A stretch of DNA of 64,000 nucleotides from positions 54,471 through 118,470 of the forward strand of contig DKQK01000059.1 in assembly GCA_002471665.1 (NCBI GenBank), in the 5' to 3' direction. The position numbers were made by a program, and so were the translations under genes. Origin of the DNA: Gammaproteobacteria bacterium UBA7310. Lineage in GTDB: Bacteria > Pseudomonadota > Gammaproteobacteria > Pseudomonadales > Ketobacteraceae. The notes under the pieces are model-generated. The model searched no databases. It worked only from the letters and a program-made list of their open reading frames with translations, and was not told the DNA's origin. Of this stretch, positions 8,906 through 16,238 are shown in pieces (position 1 is the stretch's first letter; each line of letters opens with the position of its first letter).

Positions 8906-9009
8906 CGCCGTGGTGCACGGCGATTCATGATGATGCATATTGGTTTTTTTGCGCTGTTTTTATCCGCTTTTCTGTGTTTTCAGCGCTTTTTAGGCACCAC
9001 TCAGATAAT

Positions 9010-9025
9010 TGGCATGTTAGCTGCT
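9010..9025 (+). promoter_or_regulatory. Sigma-54 promoter for nirBD
   Basis: TGGCATGTTAGCTGCT matches the RpoN consensus with one departure (C in place of the first T of TTGC) and exact GG-N10-GC spacing. Expected transcript start is near 9036, about 74 nt before nirB. The NtrC-like dyad at 8889-8905 supports the call. Confidence 0.68.
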
Positions 9026-9059
9026 TTATCAGTTTCGAGAGTTAACACTATCGGGCCAC

Positions 9060-9079
9060 GCCGGGAGTATCGCCCCGGC
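9060..9079 (+). other. Stem-loop in the nirB leader
   Basis: GCCGGG at 9060-9065 pairs exactly with CCCGGC at 9074-9079 around an 8-nt loop, inside the untranslated leader and 30 nt before the GTG of nirB. Nas leaders in related bacteria can be controlled by ANTAR-type antiterminators acting on paired hexaloop hairpins. This loop does not fit that hexaloop pattern and no ANTAR gene is in the window, so function is open. Confidence 0.4.
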
Positions 9080-9109
9080 CAAAAGCAGTGAGATAGAGCG
9101 GAGTCCATC

Positions 9110-11644
9110 GTGAGCAAGCAAAAGTTAGTCGTTATCGGAAACGGCATGGTAGGCCAAAAATTTCTGGAGCAGTTTGCAGCCAAAGAGCAAGCGTCCAACT
9201 TTCAAATCACCACATTCTGTGAAGAGCCACGGGCCGCCTATGACCGTGTTCATCTTTCAGAATACTTCAGTGGCAAAACGGCAGAAGACCTGTCGCTGGT
9301 AGCAGAAGGATTTTTCGAAACCAGCCAGGTGGACATCCGACTGGGTGACAAAGCCGTTGCCATTGACCGTAACAATAAGGAAGTGAAGTCTGCCAAAGGC
9401 GACCTCATTCCCTATGACAAGCTCGTGCTCGCCACGGGATCCTATCCGTTTGTACCTCCTATTCCAGGCAAGGATCGCCCCGAATGTCTGGTTTACCGAA
9501 CCATTGAAGACCTGGAAGCCATTAAAGCCACCGCAGCCAAAAGTCGCGTTGGTGTGGTCGTCGGGGGCGGTCTGCTCGGTCTGGAAGCGGCAAAAGCGTT
9601 GAAAGACCTCGGATTGGAAACCCATGTGGTGGAATTTGCTCCGCGCCTGATGGCGGTGCAGATTGATGAAGGCGGCGGCAAAATGCTGCGCGCCAAAATC
9701 GAAGAACTGGGTGTGCAGGTTCACACCGGCAAAAACACCCGGGAAATCGTCGATGGCGACGACTGCACACTGCGCATGAACTTTGCCGACGAAAGCCATC
9801 TGGAAACAGACCTGATTCTGTTCTCTGCCGGTATTCGTCCCCAGGATGAACTGGCCCGCCAGGCAGACCTGGCCATGGGTGAACGCGGTGGAATCACCAT
9901 CAACAATTACTGCCAAACCTCCGATGAGGACATCTTTGCCATTGGTGAGTGTGCCCTGTGGAACAACCGTATCTTTGGTCTGGTGGCGCCCGGCTATCAG
10001 ATGTCCCAGGTGGCTGCCGACGCCATCAGCGGCGAGTTCAGCTCCGAGTTCCTGGGCGCCGACATGAGCACCAAGCTCAAGTTGATGGGTGTGGACGTTG
10101 CCAGTATCGGTGATGCCCATGGCATGACCAAAGGCGCGCAAAGCTATATTTATACCGATGAACACAATCAGGTTTATAAGAAGATTGTGGTCAGCGAAGA
10201 CGGCAAGTATCTGCTGGGGGCTGTGTTGGTGGGCGAGGCCGAGGAATACGGCACCCTGTTGCAGATGATGCTCAACGACATCGAGCTGCCGGAATTCCCC
10301 GACACATTGATCCTGCCTCAACGGGGTGATTCCGCCGCCCCGGCCATGGGTGTGGACAAACTGCCGGACAGCGCGCAGATCTGTTCCTGCAACAACGTCA
10401 GCAAAGGTGATCTGTGTTGCGCCGTACAGGGCGGCATCACCGAGCTGGGCGAGTTGAAATCCACCACCAAAGCGGCCACCAGTTGTGGCGGCTGCTCAGC
10501 GCTGGTGGGCCAGGTACTGAACGCCGAACTGGAAAAGCTCGGCATTGAAGTGAAAAAAGATCTGTGCGAGCACTTCCCCTATTCCCGCCAGGAGCTGTAT
10601 CACCTGGTGCGGGTGGACGGCATTCGCTCCTTTGAAGAGCTGATCAGCAAACACGGTAAGGGCAAGGGCTGCGATATTTGCAAGCCCACCACCGCCTCCA
10701 TACTGGCGTCCTGCTGGAACGACCATATTATTGAGCCGGCCCTGGCAGGACTGCAGGATACCAACGACTACTTCATGGCCAACATGCAGAAGGACGGCAC
10801 CTACTCAGTGGTACCCCGCGTACCCGGTGGTGAGATCACCCCCGACGGCCTGATTGCCATTGGCGAGATCGGTAAGAAATACAACCTGTACACCAAGATC
10901 ACCGGCGGTCAACGGATCGACCTGTTTGGTGCCCAATCCCATGAGCTGCCTCTGATCTGGAAGGAACTGATCGATGCCGGTTTTGAAAGCGGACACGCCT
11001 ACGGCAAATCCATGCGTACCGTTAAAAGCTGTGTCGGTTCCACCTGGTGCCGTTATGGGGTTCAGGACAGTGTGGGCATGGCGATTCTGGTGGAACAGCG
11101 CTATCGCGGTATCCGTTCGCCCCACAAGGTAAAGCTGGCGGTCTCCGGCTGCACCCGTGAGTGTGCCGAAGCCCAGAGCAAAGACATCGGCGTTATTGCC
11201 ACCGAGAAAGGCTGGAACCTGTACCTGTGTGGTAACGGTGGCATGAAGCCACGCCACGCCGATCTGTTTGCCTCGGACCTGGATGACGAAACCCTGCTCA
11301 AGTACATCGATCGTTTTTTCATGTTCTACATCAAGACCGCCGATCGACTGCAGCGCACCTCCGTCTGGATGGATAACCTGGAGGGCGGCCTGGACTACCT
11401 GAGAGACGTGGTCATCAACGATTCCCTGGGCATTGCCGCAGAGTTGGAAGCACAAATGAATCACCTGGTGGATACCTATCAGTGCGAATGGAAAACCACC
11501 ATAGAAGATCCAGAGAAGATGAAGCGGTTCCGTCACTTTGTTAACTCTGATGAGAAAGACAGCAATGTTGTATTCGTCAAGGAACGCGGCCAGATACGGC
11601 CGGCCCGTGATGACGAAAAACGCATTGAAACTGTTGCCGTGTAA
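9110..11644 (+). CDS. nirB: Assimilatory nitrite reductase (NADH), large subunit
   Basis: Reduces nitrite to ammonium with electrons from NADH, using FAD, iron-sulfur clusters and sirohaem. The 844-residue protein has GNGMVG at 10-15 and a second dinucleotide site VVGGGLLGLEAAKAL. It then has a BFD-like 2Fe-2S domain (CSCNNVSKGD through TSCGGCSALVG) and sulfite/nitrite reductase half-domains. The cysteines for the bridged 4Fe-4S/sirohaem centre are in SCVGSTWCRYG and VSGCTRECAEAQ. Length is normal for NirB. The GTG start follows a sigma-54 promoter and a 74-nt leader. nirD follows after 40 bp. In P. aeruginosa I recall cobA (sirohaem synthesis) beside this cluster; it is not in this window. 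Confidence 0.96.
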   Translation: MSKQKLVVIGNGMVGQKFLEQFAAKEQASNFQITTFCEEPRAAYDRVHLSEYFSGKTAEDLSLVAEGFFETSQVDIRLGDKAVAIDRNNKEVKSAKGDLIPYDKLVLATGSYPFVPPIPGKDRPECLVYRTIEDLEAIKATAAKSRVGVVVGGGLLGLEAAKALKDLGLETHVVEFAPRLMAVQIDEGGGKMLRAKIEELGVQVHTGKNTREIVDGDDCTLRMNFADESHLETDLILFSAGIRPQDELARQADLAMGERGGITINNYCQTSDEDIFAIGECALWNNRIFGLVAPGYQMSQVAADAISGEFSSEFLGADMSTKLKLMGVDVASIGDAHGMTKGAQSYIYTDEHNQVYKKIVVSEDGKYLLGAVLVGEAEEYGTLLQMMLNDIELPEFPDTLILPQRGDSAAPAMGVDKLPDSAQICSCNNVSKGDLCCAVQGGITELGELKSTTKAATSCGGCSALVGQVLNAELEKLGIEVKKDLCEHFPYSRQELYHLVRVDGIRSFEELISKHGKGKGCDICKPTTASILASCWNDHIIEPALAGLQDTNDYFMANMQKDGTYSVVPRVPGGEITPDGLIAIGEIGKKYNLYTKITGGQRIDLFGAQSHELPLIWKELIDAGFESGHAYGKSMRTVKSCVGSTWCRYGVQDSVGMAILVEQRYRGIRSPHKVKLAVSGCTRECAEAQSKDIGVIATEKGWNLYLCGNGGMKPRHADLFASDLDDETLLKYIDRFFMFYIKTADRLQRTSVWMDNLEGGLDYLRDVVINDSLGIAAELEAQMNHLVDTYQCEWKTTIEDPEKMKRFRHFVNSDEKDSNVVFVKERGQIRPARDDEKRIETVAV

Positions 11645-11684
11645 TCACCAAGCGTACCAACATCAACACCGAGAGGATCACAGC

Positions 11685-12032
11685 ATGAACGCAAAAGCAG
11701 AACTGTCCTGGGTGCCCGTGTGCGAACTGGATGACTTACTGACCAACGTCGGCGTGTGCGCCAAAGTTGCCGACCGCCAGGTAGCCATATTCAAGATTGC
11801 AGATCAGGGTAAGACCACTCTGTACGCCATCGACAACCACGACCCCTTCAGCAAGGCCAACGTCCTTTCCCGGGGTATTGTGGGCGACCTGAAAGGTCAT
11901 AACGTGGTGGCATCACCCATTTACAAGCAGCATTTTTGTCTTGAAACCGGCAAATGCCTGGAGGAAGACACGCAGATCCCGGTGTACAAAGTACGCGAAA
12001 ACGCCGGAAAAGTTGAAGTGTTTCTGGGCTGA
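11685..12032 (+). CDS. nirD: Nitrite reductase small subunit NirD
   Basis: A 115-residue Rieske-like subunit that partners NirB in the cytoplasm. The sequence MNAKAELSWVPVCELDDL, followed by YAIDNHDPFSKANVLSRGIVGDLKG and SPIYKQHFCLETGKC, matches the NirD family. That family keeps the Rieske fold but usually has lost the cluster ligands, and the CxH...CxxH pair is indeed absent here. An open frame extends 147 bp upstream into nirB, but the start at 11685 is preferred: it has GAGAGGAT just upstream and gives the usual length. Cotranscribed with nirB. Confidence 0.94.
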   Translation: MNAKAELSWVPVCELDDLLTNVGVCAKVADRQVAIFKIADQGKTTLYAIDNHDPFSKANVLSRGIVGDLKGHNVVASPIYKQHFCLETGKCLEEDTQIPVYKVRENAGKVEVFLG

Positions 12033-12273
12033 GCAAACGCCTGGAAACCTGCACCGAATCAGGTTGGGGTGATTGGCCTTACCTCGACCTGGTACGCCTC
12101 GTTCTTGCCAAATTGTGAGGCGTTGCTTGACTCAGCCCCCTCGGGGACTGGCTCAAGGTTGGACAGCAGCATGCGTTCGATCCGCAGTATCGATCGGACA
12201 ATGGGAATATAGCGATACCGAACTCCCCTTTATACCCTTGAAGGTAGTTCCCATATGCTGCTGGACCAACCAC
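12033..12273. other. Intergenic region after nirD with two hairpins
   Basis: No gene seen. CGCCTC/GAGGCG arms at 12095-12122 and an imperfect long hairpin at 12126-12157 (CTTGA...TCAAG ends, CCCC/GGGG core) lie between the convergent nirD and the small minus-strand gene. Neither has a clear T-run, so a role in ending transcription is possible but weakly supported. Confidence 0.35.
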
Positions 12274-12441
12274 CTAACCACCTTGAACCCTCTCCGGAGC
12301 CCGGCTCTGTTGCCGCAGCTGATACAACAACGTACGCCGCGACTCCAGCATGGAATCCAGCACCTCAACATCCCGCGCGGCCAACATCTTGCGCGCCCGC
12401 ACACGCTCCAGCAGCGCGATTTCCTGTTGCAACCGCTCCAT
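12274..12441 (-). CDS. Small hypothetical protein (55 aa), probable coiled coil
   Basis: Fifty-five residues starting MERLQQEIALLERVRAR, rich in Leu, Arg, Glu and Gln with heptad-like spacing, so probably one long helix or a short coiled coil. No signal peptide or membrane segment. The start lies 4 nt after the stop of the 95-residue gene, with GAGGG overlapping that gene's last codons, a layout that suggests translational coupling. A longer open frame from 12543 exists but runs inside the upstream gene. I recognise no family. Confidence 0.5.
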   Translation of the reverse strand: MERLQQEIALLERVRARKMLAARDVEVLDSMLESRRTLLYQLRQQSRAPERVQGG

Positions 12442-12445
12442 CAGA

Positions 12446-12733
12446 TCAACCCTCACAATGCAGTGACACCTGGGCGTCATAGGTATCGGCATCCACCAGC
12501 TGATGAACAATGAACCCGAACTCATCGCACCATTGCACCACATACTGCTCAGGGTCCGAGATCAGCTGGCTGTGATAGCGATTCATGGCGTCCCGGCAGG
12601 TCTGGTAAGTGCCTTGCAACAATACCTCATCCTCCCCCACCACATACTCCCTCACCAACTGGAATACATCACCGTACGGTTCACCTCTCTGCTTACGACG
12701 AATCCGGCAATTGAAAACGCTTACTTTCTTCAT
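12446..12733 (-). CDS. Small hypothetical protein (95 aa), paralogue of the gene at 13919-14179
   Basis: Ninety-five residues from MKKVSVFNCRIRRKQRGEP, preceded by a strong GGAGG ribosome-binding site, which favours this start over the longer open frame from 12814. No signal peptide or membrane span; soluble and acidic toward the C-terminus. It shares a spaced pattern with the 86-residue protein encoded 1.2 kb upstream on the same strand: VREYVVGEDEVLLQGTYQTCRD here against VRQFIDGESDVLSEG-Y-ACR there, followed by RY and aromatic residues. The two genes flank the universal stress protein gene, so the three may act in one stress response. No known family recognised. Confidence 0.7.
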   Translation of the reverse strand: MKKVSVFNCRIRRKQRGEPYGDVFQLVREYVVGEDEVLLQGTYQTCRDAMNRYHSQLISDPEQYVVQWCDEFGFIVHQLVDADTYDAQVSLHCEG

Positions 12734-12868
12734 GATGTTGCCTCCAACAGATGCATTTAGTAACAAAAAATGTGGTTCTGTAGAGGTAGACGGGGGCGGC
12801 CCGGGGGAAGTCACATGGGAAACGCGAACTGGTACTATTCACACTTTGAGGCAGGGCTTAATACAGAA

Positions 12869-12895
12869 AACGGGGCACGCCCTGCATGCCCCGTT
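12869..12895. terminator. Intrinsic terminator after the universal stress protein gene
   Basis: AACGGGGCA and TGCCCCGTT pair around a 9-nt loop. On the plus strand six Ts follow after CG; on the minus strand, where the stress protein gene ends at 12923, only TTTTC follows. It most likely ends the minus-strand gene and separates it from the 95-residue gene. Confidence 0.65.
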
Positions 12896-12922
12896 CGTTT
12901 TTTGTACGATCCAATGGGTTAT

Positions 12923-13855
12923 TTATTCAACGGTGCTCACAAAACCATCGGGCTTAAGCGCCAGCACGGAACACTGGACTTCCGCTAAAATGGACTCTGC
13001 GGTGTTGCCGATCAGGAATCCTTTTATCCCGGTGCGGCAGACGGTTCCCATGCTGATCAGATCAATCTGGTTTTCCTCCACATACAGCGGTAACACATCC
13101 CGGGGATTACCCAGCAGGGTTTTCAACAGAACCCCATCGGCACTGCCGCAGACATCTTCCGTGAGCTTAAGCAGTTTGGATTTTGCACTGGCTACCAGGT
13201 CGCGCTCCATCTCATCGAGCATACTGGCACTGCCTACCCCCCAGGAGGACAACATCGGCTCGCCAATGGGTTGTTGGGCATAAACCACATGCAGTTCTGC
13301 TGCGTCCCGTTGCGCCAGGGCATGGGCATGACTGAGCACTTTTCGGTTGAGGGCGTCAGAATCAGGCTTGGAGGCAAACACATCCACTGCCGCCACCACT
13401 TTGCGGGGGTGTTCGTTGTCGCGCACGCAGAGCACGGTACAGGGGCATTTGCGCAGCACGTGTTTGGTGGTGCTGCCCATAAAGCGCTTGTGACCGGGCT
13501 TATGGGATACCGCATCCAGAATCAACAGATCGTGCCCGCCGCTTTTTACCTGTCTGACGATCTCGACAAAGGGTATACCCTGCCTCACCACACAATCCAC
13601 ATTGGGGTATTGCTGTTGCAACTGGGTTACCCGCTGCTGCAGGGCCGCCTGTTGCTTATCGAACATCTCCTTTTTCAGATCCTGGGGTACCTTGGTGGTC
13701 AACCAGTTTTCGTATTCCTTTTCAATCTCCTCCACCACCCCCAGCAGGGTCAGTGAGGCGTTATACGACTTGGCCACAGCCACCGCATGCTGAACGGTTT
13801 CCTCATTCACATAGCGATGGGGAACCGCCATCAGAATACGACCGTAAGTCACCAT
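12923..13855 (-). CDS. Tandem universal stress protein (UspE-like)
   Basis: A 310-residue protein made of two Usp domains in tandem, a UspE-like architecture, acting in the cytoplasm. The first repeat opens MVTYGRILMAVPHRYVNEE and ends with the ATP-binding-like GSTTKHVLRKCPCTVLCVR; the second opens KVVAAVDVFASKPDSDALN and ends in GNTAESILAEVQCSVLALKP. Upstream are a possible -10 (TATTCT, 13893-13888) and an ANR/FNR-like box centred about 41 bp before the expected transcript start, which would fit induction under low oxygen. The ATG has GGAG nine bases upstream. The exact physiological role cannot be read from sequence. Confidence 0.9.
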   Translation of the reverse strand: MVTYGRILMAVPHRYVNEETVQHAVAVAKSYNASLTLLGVVEEIEKEYENWLTTKVPQDLKKEMFDKQQAALQQRVTQLQQQYPNVDCVVRQGIPFVEIVRQVKSGGHDLLILDAVSHKPGHKRFMGSTTKHVLRKCPCTVLCVRDNEHPRKVVAAVDVFASKPDSDALNRKVLSHAHALAQRDAAELHVVYAQQPIGEPMLSSWGVGSASMLDEMERDLVASAKSKLLKLTEDVCGSADGVLLKTLLGNPRDVLPLYVEENQIDLISMGTVCRTGIKGFLIGNTAESILAEVQCSVLALKPDGFVSTVE

Positions 13856-13914
13856 ATCCGTGTTCTCCAGATACCAATGGTTTGATTAGAATACTGGAAA
13901 CGTTATGCCATATT

Positions 13915-13928
13915 TTGATCAAGCGCAA
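13915..13928 (-). promoter_or_regulatory. ANR/FNR-like box upstream of the stress protein gene
   Basis: Minus strand TTGCGCTTGATCAA matches TTGAT-N4-ATCAA at 8 of 10 positions. With the TATTCT -10 candidate, the box centre falls near -41, the class II activator position. It overlaps the stop codon of the upstream 86-residue gene. The prediction is by eye. Confidence 0.4.
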
Positions 13929-14179
13929 TCAGAGAGTCGGTTTTCATAGACCTCAAAACTGGTTTCGTTACGCCAGTAAACCCTGTAGTGGTCTTCCTGG
14001 CAGGACAGATAACGATAGTAGCGGTCAATGGAAGAGCGACAGGCGTAGTAGCACCCTTCCGACAACACATCGCTTTCCCCATCAATAAACTGTCGCACCA
14101 CATGAAAAGGTTCCCAATCCGACTCAACCTGGCGGGCAGCCTTCTCCATGGAACAGATGAAAATGGCGTCGGTGTGCAT
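13919..14179 (-). CDS. Small hypothetical protein (86 aa), paralogue of the gene at 12446-12733
   Basis: Eighty-six residues beginning MHTDAIFICSMEKAARQVES, with GGAG eight bases before the ATG. Soluble, acidic, rich in Tyr and Cys; no signal or membrane segment. Its middle (FHVVRQFIDGESDVLSEGCY, then ACRSSIDRYYRYL) parallels the 95-residue protein downstream of the stress gene, including the VR, GE, VL, G-Y, CR and RY positions. A longer open frame from 14277 is in another frame and is not supported. It lies between sigX and the stress protein gene on the same strand. Function unknown. Confidence 0.72.
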   Translation of the reverse strand: MHTDAIFICSMEKAARQVESDWEPFHVVRQFIDGESDVLSEGCYYACRSSIDRYYRYLSCQEDHYRVYWRNETSFEVYENRLSDCA

Positions 14180-14319
14180 AGGGGTTTCTCCTGCTGGGTC
14201 TTATTATTCCAAGCGGGTACGCTGGGCGTTTGTACCACAATATGAAATTCAGACGGGATTAGCGCAGGAAAAGTCACAATTTTTTTACTGTGAATCCGGT
14301 TTCTGACCGATGAACGGCC

Positions 14320-14898
14320 TTATTCGTAATGCTGCTTTAATTTTTCCAATGCACGCTGATAACGCATTTTTACTGCACTCAGGTTCATGTTGACGATGTC
14401 GGCGATTTCCTGATATTCCAGCTCGGCAATGGCACGGTACACCACGATGGTTTTGTCCTCCTGCCCCAGTTTGCTGATCCACCGGTCCAGCCGCATGCCC
14501 ATCACATCGCGCTCCACATCATGCTGCTCCGTTGCAAGATGATCATCTTCATTCACCGCCTCCAGCGGCAGCTGCACCTTGCGCTTGCGCAGGCAGGTCA
14601 TGGATTCGTTGTGGGCTATGCGATACAACCAGGTTTTGAAACTGGATTCCCCTTTGAAGCGCGCCAGGCCATGAAACACCTTCAGCATCACTTCGTGCAC
14701 CACTTCTTCGGCATCCTCAACGGAATTCAGGTAACGGGTACAGGTACGGATCAGGGCATCCTGGTAACGACGCATCAGCACTTCGTAGGCCAGGGTCACA
14801 TGGGGCAGCTGGCGCCGGGCGATGGCCACCAGTTGCTGATCGCTTTTCTCAGCCAGCTGAGCGCGGGAAGGCCGCTTGTTGGCGACAGGTCTGTTCAT
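14320..14898 (-). CDS. sigX: ECF RNA polymerase sigma factor, SigX-like
   Basis: A 192-residue extracytoplasmic-function sigma factor. Region 2 is visible in YEVLMRRYQDALIRTCTRYL with VEDAEEVVHEVMLKVF and FKTWLYRIAHN; region 4 is visible as ELEYQEIADIVNMNLSAVKMRYQRALEKL. It is the last gene of a minus-strand set with cmpX and cfrX, 29 bp after the MscS-type gene. The same order (cfrX-cmpX-sigX) occurs in Pseudomonas, where SigX responds to envelope stress and drives oprF. Here no oprF follows; the next gene is the 86-residue unknown. No anti-sigma factor of the classical zinc type is seen nearby. The SigX name rests on context plus family features. Confidence 0.85.
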   Translation of the reverse strand: MNRPVANKRPSRAQLAEKSDQQLVAIARRQLPHVTLAYEVLMRRYQDALIRTCTRYLNSVEDAEEVVHEVMLKVFHGLARFKGESSFKTWLYRIAHNESMTCLRKRKVQLPLEAVNEDDHLATEQHDVERDVMGMRLDRWISKLGQEDKTIVVYRAIAELEYQEIADIVNMNLSAVKMRYQRALEKLKQHYE

Positions 14899-14927
14899 GA
14901 CTGGGCCCGGTGGGTGCTGGTGCCGGC

Positions 14928-15773
14928 TCAGTCTTCGTCTTCAGACCAGGATTGGAATTTGAAACTGCTGTTGATCAACTGTTGATTGGGGACCGACAGG
15001 CACTCACCCTGCTCGTTTTCCAGTACGGTGTTTACCGTACCCACGGACACCACCACCCCCTTGAAATCCCCCACGGTAACTTCATCGCCGGGCTGCAGCT
15101 GTTCACGCATGTAGACACCGGAAATAATGTTATTGGAGACACTGCGGGTGCCCAGCCCCAGCGAAATGGCGGCCGCCGCCCCCAGGGAGCCCAACACAAT
15201 GGCGAACACAATGTTGAGCATCTGGGTCTCGATCTCCAGTTGCCCCACCGCCAGCGAAAACGTGGTCACGAAAATAATGATTTGCGCCAGGCGCGCCACC
15301 GACGAGGCATATTCCATACCCATTTTGTTGACCGCGGTATGAATGCTCTGTTTCACCACATGGGCGATGAACATACCCACCAGAATGACAAACAGTGCCC
15401 CCAGTACTTTGGGCAGATAGAGAATGAAATCATCCAGGATCACGGTAATCCGATTCAGCCCCAGGGTTTCCGCTGCGCTCAGGGTGACAATCAACAGGAT
15501 GAAGAAATAGAGGAACTTGGCCAGAATCTCACTGGGGCGTTTCTCCATACCGGCCTTGGCCATGGATTCCGTAATTCCGATACGTTGGCACAAGCTGTCC
15601 AGGCCAATCTTACCGAGCAACTTCCCCGACCAACGGGACAACAGTTTTGCCAACAGCACCCCCACCACCAGGATCACGATGGTGGCCACCAGGTTGGGCA
15701 GGAACGCCGCTATCTTGTTCCAGAAGCTGGCAGTGGCATTAATAATATTCTGGGTCCATTGCTCGATGTCCAC
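14928..15773 (-). CDS. cmpX: CmpX-like small mechanosensitive channel family protein
   Basis: A 281-residue inner-membrane protein of the MscS superfamily. N-terminal hydrophobic segments (LVATIVILVVGVLLAKLL, FFILLIVTLSAAETLGL, VLGALFVILVGMFIAHVV and two more) precede a glycine/alanine-rich pore-like helix (ALGSLGAAAAISLGLGTR) and the MscS beta domain (GDEVTVGDFKGVVVSVGTVNTVL, then VPNQQLI). The GTG start has AGGGGGAA upstream. It sits between cfrX (33 bp) and sigX (29 bp). In P. aeruginosa CmpX has this place and is linked to membrane tension and SigX activity; the same is inferred here. Confidence 0.88.
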   Translation of the reverse strand: MDIEQWTQNIINATASFWNKIAAFLPNLVATIVILVVGVLLAKLLSRWSGKLLGKIGLDSLCQRIGITESMAKAGMEKRPSEILAKFLYFFILLIVTLSAAETLGLNRITVILDDFILYLPKVLGALFVILVGMFIAHVVKQSIHTAVNKMGMEYASSVARLAQIIIFVTTFSLAVGQLEIETQMLNIVFAIVLGSLGAAAAISLGLGTRSVSNNIISGVYMREQLQPGDEVTVGDFKGVVVSVGTVNTVLENEQGECLSVPNQQLINSSFKFQSWSEDED

Positions 15774-15806
15774 GGATTATTCCCCCTGTTCCGTTATGCG
15801 CAAAGA

Positions 15807-16121
15807 TTATTGATCGGCTGATGTTGCCTGATTTTTTCGCGGCCCCGGACGCCGCTTTACCGGTGGATGGCGGCGTTGCCCGGCACTGTACATGGAAGCG
15901 CCGAAGCCGGCGAACAAAAGCCAGATCCAGCTCATGAAAAAACTGAACAGATCCCGGGTTGCGGTTTGTTGCTTGGCCCGGGATAAGACCCGGCGCAATG
16001 ACTGGTCGGGGTCGAATGCCCGGGTGTCGGTGGCGGCAGACTGCTGCAGCAGTGCCTGGAGTTCTTGTTCGTTGGGTTGCGGTGTGTCGTCCTGCTCTTT
16101 ACTCATTTCTGCATCTACCAT
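15807..16121 (-). CDS. cfrX: CfrX-like small membrane protein
   Basis: About 104 residues from MVDAEMSKEQDDT (or 99 from the inner MSKEQ at 16106). An acidic soluble N-terminal part with PNEQELQALLQQSAA, then a basic stretch, one membrane segment (FFMSWIWLLFAGFGASMYSA), then a very basic tail (RRHPPVKRRPGPRK). First gene of the set with cmpX and sigX. Called CfrX by position and size as in Pseudomonas; sequence similarity cannot be checked here. A longer open frame from 16337 crosses the divergent promoter region and is rejected. Confidence 0.6.
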   Translation of the reverse strand: MVDAEMSKEQDDTPQPNEQELQALLQQSAATDTRAFDPDQSLRRVLSRAKQQTATRDLFSFFMSWIWLLFAGFGASMYSAGQRRHPPVKRRPGPRKNQATSADQ

Positions 16122-16238
16122 CCCGTCTTGGTTCTGGAGTCTATCATTAAGCTTGGTGGCATTCACTTGGCTTTTAGACGCAGTCACATGATATAAAGTC
16201 ACAATAAAAAATGAATTCGGGAACCCGCCGCTGACAAC

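Noticed and set aside
9257..10321. 354-codon minus-strand frame within nirB
   Set aside because: Antisense to the well-conserved NirB coding sequence, with no recognisable motif.
11538..11684. Upstream extension of nirD
   Set aside because: Overlaps the nirB C-terminus; the inner start has a ribosome-binding site and family length.
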